This document shows, in pieces, positions 6,813-10,634 of a DNA stretch of 10,634 bases (its first letter is position 1; each line of letters begins with the position of its first letter). This DNA is from Psychromonas sp. (GTDB lineage: Bacteria; Pseudomonadota; Gammaproteobacteria; Enterobacterales; Psychromonadaceae): the NCBI GenBank assembly GCA_023145575.1, contig JAGLDN010000098.1:1-10634 (forward strand), given 5' to 3'. The notes beneath the pieces are model-generated. The model worked only from the letters and a program-made list of their open reading frames with translations, was not told the DNA's origin and did not search any database. Position numbers and translations under genes: made by a program.

Positions 6813-7589
6813 ATGAGAAAAATTAGTTTATTAATATCAATATTAATTTTATCTTTTAATGTATCTGCAAGACAATGGAAAAACATTCGCATCGAGGTTG
6901 AAGGCCTTTACCCTCCATTTAGTAAATCTGAGCCAGATGGCACAGTCTCTGGCTTTGAAATCGATATTGCTCATGCTCTATGTACAAAAATGAAAGCAAA
7001 ATGTACCCTCATTAAAATTGATTGGGATGCTCTTATCCCATCACTATTGGTGCATAAAGGTGATGCAATAATGGCATCAATGGACATCACAAAACAACGA
7101 AAAATGAAGGTCGCATTTTCCGACAAATACTTACAAATTCCAGCGAGTTTTGTGGCATTAAAAGGCACTGGCTACAAGGGAACCAATACATTTATGAAAG
7201 ATAAAAAAATTGGTGTTCAACGCTCTTCAACAATGGATCTTTACGTTTCAGAAAATTTCCCATCAGCTATAATTAAACGTTATAACTCGGTAGATGAAAT
7301 GTATCTTGACCTTAAAGCCGCGCGTTTAAACTACATATTGGGGAATTATATTGCAACGAAAACTGGGCTACTTGAAAAAAAAGGCGGTAATAAATTTGCA
7401 TTTGTAGGTCCTAAACTTAGCAATCCTAAATGGTTTGGTGAAGGTGTTGGTGTTGTTGTACGTAAAGGCGATAAAGATTTAGTAATTCAGTTTAATGCCG
7501 CGATCAAAGCGATTCGTGCTGATGGCACTTACAAAAAAATTCAAGACCACTACTTTACTTTTGATGCTTATAGTGGTAAAAAACAATGA
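6813..7589 (+). CDS. Periplasmic amino-acid-binding protein (HisJ/ArtJ family)
   Basis: Captures the amino acid in the periplasm and delivers it to the permeases. From ATG 6813 it has 258 residues, near HisJ (260), with signal peptide MRKISLLISILILSFNVSA cut before Arg20. A GTG at 6798, directly after the ATPase stop, is an alternative start adding five residues before the basic n-region; neither has a good Shine-Dalgarno. Family-3 features: GFEIDIAHALC (47-57), a Cys57/Cys64 pair matching the HisJ disulfide, WDALIPSL (71-78), IMASMDIT with Arg96 (the carboxylate-binding Arg), and the C-terminal IRADGTYKKIQDHYF. MDIT resembles E. coli ArtJ rather than HisJ (LSIT). The lobe-II Asp that binds the ligand amino group (HisJ Asp161) seems to be Asn178, so ligand identity is uncertain. 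Confidence 0.9.
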   Translation: MRKISLLISILILSFNVSARQWKNIRIEVEGLYPPFSKSEPDGTVSGFEIDIAHALCTKMKAKCTLIKIDWDALIPSLLVHKGDAIMASMDITKQRKMKVAFSDKYLQIPASFVALKGTGYKGTNTFMKDKKIGVQRSSTMDLYVSENFPSAIIKRYNSVDEMYLDLKAARLNYILGNYIATKTGLLEKKGGNKFAFVGPKLSNPKWFGEGVGVVVRKGDKDLVIQFNAAIKAIRADGTYKKIQDHYFTFDAYSGKKQ

Positions 7590-7598
7590 ATGTAAAAG

Positions 7599-7749
7599 CA
7601 TTGCACTTCATGGAACTACACCACTGTAACCTAAAGATGCAATATCTGCTACATACTCGACAATCAGAATAAGGCGCAACATATCACCTATCAACAAACA
7701 AATGTTAATTATTATATGTTTACGCCCTATTGATCGTTGAAGTGCAATG
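7599..7749. repeat. Perfect 12-bp inverted repeat bounding a 151-bp segment
   Basis: CATTGCACTTCA (7599-7610) is the exact reverse complement of TGAAGTGCAATG (7738-7749), with 127 nt between the arms. Pairing could extend by A7597-T7751 and a G-U pair, and a T6 run follows (7756-7761 region). It could be an mRNA structure ending the binding-protein transcript, or the terminal repeats of a small MITE-like element. No clear target-site duplication flanks it. Confidence 0.5.
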
Positions 7750-7830
7750 TTGCTATTTTTTCATACGAGTTAGTTGGCGATTTCCAACAATGGACAACGT
7801 AATAAAACATCTATAAATAACAACCAGTTA

Positions 7831-7856
7831 AGAATTAAAGTCTGTATTTTAATTCT
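7831..7856. repeat. 9-bp hairpin, AGAATTAAA/TTTAATTCT
   Basis: The arms 7831-7839 and 7848-7856 are perfectly complementary around an 8-nt loop. GCCCTC follows rather than a T run, so this is not a standard terminator. The stem is AT-rich and would be modestly stable. Confidence 0.4.
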
Positions 7857-7865
7857 GCCCTCACC

Positions 7866-7884
7866 TGATTAACACAGTTAATCA
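7866..7884. repeat. 8-bp dyad TGATTAAC-ACA-GTTAATCA
   Basis: A perfect 8-bp inverted repeat with a 3-nt centre, 19 bp in all. The size suits a dimeric regulator's operator as well as a hairpin. It ends 2 nt before the Shine-Dalgarno (GAGAGG) of the 10-codon ORF at 7901 and about 100 nt before the first permease gene. Confidence 0.45.
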
Positions 7885-7900
7885 TCGAGAGGTAAATTCT

Positions 7901-7933
7901 ATGCTTCGCATTTCGACACAATTTCCGATCTGA
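7901..7933 (+). CDS. Possible 10-residue leader peptide before the permease genes
   Basis: ATG 7901 follows GAGAGG (7887-7892) by 8 nt and opens a 10-codon ORF, MLRISTQFPI, ending at TGA. It lies directly after the 8-bp dyad. The placement resembles a leader peptide, but it contains no run of a single amino acid such as His or Arg that would signal classical attenuation. Chance is a serious alternative. Confidence 0.2.
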   Translation: MLRISTQFPI

Positions 7934-7935
7934 TG

Positions 7936-7965
7936 TTTAATTTCGGGGTAACATAAGTATATACT
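7936..7965 (+). promoter_or_regulatory. Possible internal promoter for the permease pair
   Basis: TATACT (7960-7965) is a good -10, with a weak TTTAAT (7936-7941) 18 nt upstream. Transcription would start near 7972, about 15 nt before the permease ATG. It would allow permease expression independent of the ATPase promoter. Weak evidence in AT-rich DNA. Confidence 0.25.
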
Positions 7966-7986
7966 CATATTTTTAAAAGAAGCAAT

Positions 7987-8727
7987 ATGCAAGAACTCTT
8001 AAATTATTCACATCTATTATTGCAAGGCGCTTGGGTCACTATTCAAGTGGCAATATTTTCATTATTAATTGCCCTCATCTTAGGATTACTCGCCGCACTC
8101 GCTAAACTATCTCACTCCAGAATATTACGCACAATTGCAACCCTATATACAACCATTATACGAGGTGTTCCTGATCTCATATTAATGTTGCTACTCTATT
8201 TTGGTGGACAAATTATTGTTAATCAACTGTCTTACAATGTAAATCAATGGATAAATACATACCTCACCAATCACAATCAAGCACATGAGTGGTACGCCTA
8301 TTTACCTAATTATATAGATATTACCCCGTATGCGGCTGGCATTATCACGATTGGGTTCATCCTTGGCGCTTATATGACCGAAACTTTTCGAGGTGCTATA
8401 TTATCAATTCCAAAAGGACAAATTGAAGCGGCGAATGCCTATGGAATGAGCCAAAATAAAATATTTTATCGAGTGATGTTTCCACAAATGATGCGACATG
8501 CACTGCCTGGCATCGGAAATAACTGGTTAGTCTTACTGAAAACAACTGCATTAGTTTCAATTATTGGCTTACAAGACATGGTTAAAGTAGCTCAAGATGC
8601 ATCAGGATCAACACAGCAACCATTCCTCTTTTATATTACCGTAGCTTTTGTTTATCTATTTTTCACTGCGATATCGAATATATATTTAAAAAAACTTGAA
8701 ACAAAATATACAATTATAACGAGGTAG
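7987..8727 (+). CDS. HisQ-like permease of a basic amino-acid ABC transporter
   Basis: One of two inner-membrane channel subunits. The 246 residues hold about five hydrophobic membrane segments; TTIIRGVPDLILMLLLYFG (54-72) and the EAA coupling loop IEAANAYGMS...FPQMMRHALPGIGNNW (146-180) are characteristic of HisQ, as is LKTTALVSIIGLQDMVK. It is about 18 residues longer than E. coli HisQ (228). The excess sits in the loop between segments 2 and 3 (about 76-110, rich in Asn, Tyr and His), which should face the periplasm. The ATG is preceded by a modest AAGAAG. The next permease starts 2 nt after its stop, so the two are translated from one message. Confidence 0.92.
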   Translation: MQELLNYSHLLLQGAWVTIQVAIFSLLIALILGLLAALAKLSHSRILRTIATLYTTIIRGVPDLILMLLLYFGGQIIVNQLSYNVNQWINTYLTNHNQAHEWYAYLPNYIDITPYAAGIITIGFILGAYMTETFRGAILSIPKGQIEAANAYGMSQNKIFYRVMFPQMMRHALPGIGNNWLVLLKTTALVSIIGLQDMVKVAQDASGSTQQPFLFYITVAFVYLFFTAISNIYLKKLETKYTIITR

Positions 8728-8729
8728 AC

Positions 8730-9401
8730 ATGAATTTTACGATCATCATTAATGAATACCAACTTTACCTTACTGGACTATGGACAACGCTTTGGTTAGT
8801 CTCATTTTCACTACTATTGGGACTTTGTATTGCAATACCAGCAGGCATATTCAAAAGTAGCAAAAATAAGTTTATTCGCTTGCCTATTTCCGCATATATA
8901 TATTTTTTTAGGGGAACACCCTTATTAATACAACTCTTTATCATCTATTACGGCTCTGCACAGTCTGAATTCCTTCGATCAAGTTGGATATGGGACTATT
9001 TACAAAATGCCTGGTTTTGCGCACTACTCGCCTTTACGCTAAATACTGGCGCTTATACTGCTGAAATTGTACGTGGCGTTATCGCGGCAATGCCAAAAGG
9101 TGAGATAGAGGCAGCGAAAGCTTATGGCATGAGTCCTTTGCAAATTTTGCGGCGTATCAGCCTCCCTAACTCAATACGCCGTGCGCTACCTGCTTATAGT
9201 AATGAAGTAATATTTATGATCCACAGTAGTGCCATTGCAGGTATCATTACAATTATGGATATCACAGGTGCGGCTCGCGTAGTCAATGGGCGTTATTACG
9301 CCCCAGTTGAGGCATTTTCAACCGCTGCAATGTTATATTTGTGTTTAACATTCACCACTATTTTTATTTTTAAACAGTGGGAAAAACACTTGCAAATATA
9401 A
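8730..9401 (+). CDS. HisM-like permease of a basic amino-acid ABC transporter
   Basis: Partner channel subunit of the HisQ-like protein. The 223 residues (HisM of E. coli has 238) show the HisM hallmarks FFRGTPLLIQLFIIYYG (59-75), LTLNT-like LNTGAYTAEIVRG (104-116), the EAA loop EIEAAKAYGMS (125-135), and LPAYSNEVIFMIHSSAIA (153-170). The start is supported by GAGG at 8721-8724, inside the last codons of the upstream gene, 5 nt before the ATG. It is the last gene of the transporter group and faces the minus-strand gene ending at 9560. I see no strong terminator in the 158 nt between them, only a short GAGC/GCTC dyad near 9475. Confidence 0.93.
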   Translation: MNFTIIINEYQLYLTGLWTTLWLVSFSLLLGLCIAIPAGIFKSSKNKFIRLPISAYIYFFRGTPLLIQLFIIYYGSAQSEFLRSSWIWDYLQNAWFCALLAFTLNTGAYTAEIVRGVIAAMPKGEIEAAKAYGMSPLQILRRISLPNSIRRALPAYSNEVIFMIHSSAIAGIITIMDITGAARVVNGRYYAPVEAFSTAAMLYLCLTFTTIFIFKQWEKHLQI

Positions 9402-9449
9402 CGAGCATATACACATATTAACTCAAAGTACCTTTTCGTTAGTGAATAA

Positions 9450-9545
9450 TTACGCTTTTATTGACAAAAAAGGGAGCATAGGCTCAACAATCGAAAACGT
9501 TGCTACATCACCTGCACCTTGCTCTGATCCACGAGTTAAGATCTG
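9450..9545 (-). pseudogene. Possible coding remnant downstream of the right-hand unknown gene
   Basis: On the minus strand, 31 codons between two stops encode a protein-like stretch containing TRGSEQGAGDVATFSIVEPM, with no start codon at its beginning. The frame before it (about 9545-9600, a different phase) reads SFLEIVKCFDLTD, so a single frameshift would join them into a longer peptide. This could be the eroded end of an older gene onto which the 232-residue gene now abuts. I cannot name the family, and chance remains possible. Confidence 0.25.
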
Positions 9546-9559
9546 TCAAGTCAAAGCAT

Positions 9560-10258
9560 TTAACAATTTCCAAAAAACTCATCCTCGTCATCTGGGGAAA
9601 TAATCCAGCTCGGGAAAAGTAACAATATTTTTTTAAATAAATAAATTGAGGAGCTGTAATTTGAACAAATTGCATTAACAAGCGCAGTAAATAGTATAAT
9701 TGCTCTACTATCCTCACTAGTAATAACTGAAAATAAATCACCCGTAAGATATACTGCATGACATATTCCACCGTTGTTGATAAAAGCCTCACGGCTATAT
9801 GCTTCTATAATATCGCCTTCAGCCATTCCATCCGCCACGATGATACGATAAGTACCTACAATATATGGGGGGATAATTAGTTCGGCACCTGGGTATTGTG
9901 GATCTCGAAAATCAACCAATGTCGCGATTTGTTCATCTTGACCGGTTAATAATCTATACATAGACCTAATCGCCGATACTGTTCCGGCGTCTAGATACAT
10001 ATCATAATAACTACTATGCACTCCAAGTTCCGTCATGATCCCATCGCAACAAATCCTCGCTCTTACTACAATTTCACTTACCTTGCAAAAAACATTCATT
10101 AGTATTAATTTTTCACTAGGAGTAAATCCACCCCCTGGAAATATATGACGATAAAGAATATGCATCCTAAATTCCACTGGATAAAAACCATCTTTAAAAC
10201 CATCGGAAATTCTCAGTTCCTTATAATCGATGCTCTGTTCTACTGAAGGAGAGTACAT
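9560..10258 (-). CDS. Unknown 232-residue protein with acidic C-terminal tail, candidate effector
   Basis: I do not recognise a family. The protein lacks a signal peptide. The middle is mixed alpha/beta (ELIIPPYIVGTYRIIVADGM, GGICHAVYLTGDLFSVITS), and a hydrophobic stretch follows at about 185-220 (AIILFTALVNAICS, then LFKKILLLFPSWII) that could touch membrane. The end is SPDDEDEFFGNC: five consecutive acidic residues within the last ten, like the glutamate-rich E-block seen near the C-terminus of Dot/Icm substrates. An in-frame TAG seven codons upstream means the ATG at 10258 is the only usual start. GGAAGAGGAG precedes it at a long but tolerable 12-nt spacing. Length and the lack of long competing frames argue it is real. 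The effector role is inference. Confidence 0.65.
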   Translation of the reverse strand: MYSPSVEQSIDYKELRISDGFKDGFYPVEFRMHILYRHIFPGGGFTPSEKLILMNVFCKVSEIVVRARICCDGIMTELGVHSSYYDMYLDAGTVSAIRSMYRLLTGQDEQIATLVDFRDPQYPGAELIIPPYIVGTYRIIVADGMAEGDIIEAYSREAFINNGGICHAVYLTGDLFSVITSEDSRAIILFTALVNAICSNYSSSIYLFKKILLLFPSWIISPDDEDEFFGNC

Positions 10259-10324
10259 TGCGCCAGTTATCTCCTCTTCCTACGCTCGTAAATTTAATTT
10301 TACTTTTGATTTCATATACCTAAT

Positions 10325-10432
10325 CTACCATGTATATCTTATATACCTATAGCGTAGAATATCACAAATCGCTTTGATATTACCAAAAAAACGTATAATC
10401 TTAATGATACTCATCGTCAACATCGTACGCAT
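10325..10432 (-). CDS. Possible 35-residue basic membrane peptide
   Basis: A 35-codon ORF begins at an ATG 7 nt after GAAGGA (10440-10445). The peptide starts MRTMLTMSIIKIIRFFG, is hydrophobic in its first half and rich in Arg and Tyr in its second (ILRYRYIRYTW). Such small basic hydrophobic peptides exist as membrane proteins or toxin-like peptides, but they also arise by chance in AT-rich DNA. It lies 66 nt upstream of the 232-residue gene on the same strand. Confidence 0.25.
   Translation of the reverse strand: MRTMLTMSIIKIIRFFGNIKAICDILRYRYIRYTW
10340..10367 (-). promoter_or_regulatory. Possible promoter of the 232-residue gene
   Basis: On the minus strand TTGTGA (10362-10367) and TATATA (10340-10345) are separated by 16 bp and lie about 80 nt upstream of the ATG at 10258. 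The fit is fair in an AT-rich background. Confidence 0.35.
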
Positions 10433-10634
10433 CTATAGATCCTTCAAAAGAATGTATCGACCTTCATAATTTTATGATTTTAAATACATTAATTACTTTT
10501 TTTCATTTGTACATACTCCTTAACAAAGGCTTTGTATAGCATCATGGCTCTATTATGAATATCAGATGTCAATTACTTTGTCCGATCGCCGATATTACAT
10601 ACTGATGTTACGCAGTTGAGACCTGCACAAGGCG

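Larger units (their letters stand above)
7590..7986 (+). other. 397-nt non-coding gap between binding-protein and permease genes
   Basis: No convincing protein gene is present. The stretch holds three inverted repeats (7599-7749, 7831-7856, 7866-7884), a 10-codon ORF with a good Shine-Dalgarno (7901-7933) and a possible promoter for the permease pair (7936-7965). In Salmonella the hisJ-hisQ junction also carries structured sequence (REP elements) that helps the binding protein be made in excess over the membrane parts. A similar role here is inferred only. Confidence 0.5.
10259..10634. other. 376-nt AT-rich right edge without a confident gene
   Basis: It holds a possible promoter for the 232-residue gene, a 35-codon minus-strand ORF, and a 5-codon minus-strand ORF (10489-10506, MKKSN) placed 9 nt after a perfect TAAGGAG. 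The last 20 bases (TTGAGACC.TGCAC...) are mildly reminiscent of an insertion-sequence end. No RNA gene or terminator is evident. Confidence 0.4.

Noticed and set aside
7586..7672. 28-codon ORF overlapping the binding-protein stop (ATGA)
   Set aside because: No family resemblance, no ribosome-binding site, Leu/His-rich composition of random type; its 5' part is taken up by the left arm of the 12-bp inverted repeat.
9508..9792. 94-codon minus-strand ORF overlapping the end of the 232-residue gene
   Set aside because: It lies mostly inside the larger gene in another phase and has no ribosome-binding site or recognisable motif. Only its last part is mentioned as a possible remnant.
1..10634. CRISPR array, tRNA or rRNA genes
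   Set aside because: No regularly spaced direct repeats and no tRNA-like cloverleaf or CCA end were found by eye on either strand.

Overview
The window looks like a chromosomal segment of an AT-rich, host-associated gammaproteobacterium. Three things point there: the gammaproteobacterial gene order mnmA-hflD-purB, a HisPJQM-type polar amino-acid ABC transporter, and flanking genes that resemble secreted effectors. A relative of Legionella or Coxiella (Legionellales) is my best guess. It is inferred from gene content and style, not from a marker gene.

Layout. The left flank (1-1500) carries two minus-strand accessory genes. One is a cytosolic-type M35-like (aspzincin) metallopeptidase of 242 residues that ends in a eukaryotic-style CaaX box (Cys-Thr-Ile-Leu). 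The other is a 116-residue exported protein built from two copies of a C-x15-C module. The core (1687-4847) is a tight plus-strand run: mnmA (tRNA 2-thiouridylase), hflD 3 nt later, and purB (adenylosuccinate lyase) 38 nt after that. It is closed by a strong hairpin terminator that contains the purB stop codon. Next is a glycerophosphodiester phosphodiesterase gene (5045-5767). It has no Shine-Dalgarno of its own, and two tiny ORFs joined by TAATG overlaps lead into it.

From 6030 to 9401 there is a basic amino-acid uptake system: ATPase (hisP-like), periplasmic binding protein (hisJ-like), a 397-nt non-coding gap with several inverted repeats, then two permeases (hisQ-, hisM-like). A good sigma70-type promoter (TTACAA-17-TATAAT) lies just ahead of the ATPase. 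It lies inside the longest open frame, so the ATPase start is taken as 6030 rather than 5883. The binding protein would capture the amino acid in the periplasm, HisQ/HisM form the channel and HisP powers it. Such uptake fits an amino-acid-dependent intracellular lifestyle.

The right flank (9402-10634) is accessory again. A minus-strand gene of unknown function encodes 232 residues and ends in an acidic tail resembling the E-block of Dot/Icm substrates. It is surrounded by AT-rich sequence with short ORFs and a possible coding remnant. No tRNA, rRNA or CRISPR array was seen. The most interesting candidates are the CaaX-tagged metallopeptidase and the acidic-tailed unknown, as possible host-directed effectors.
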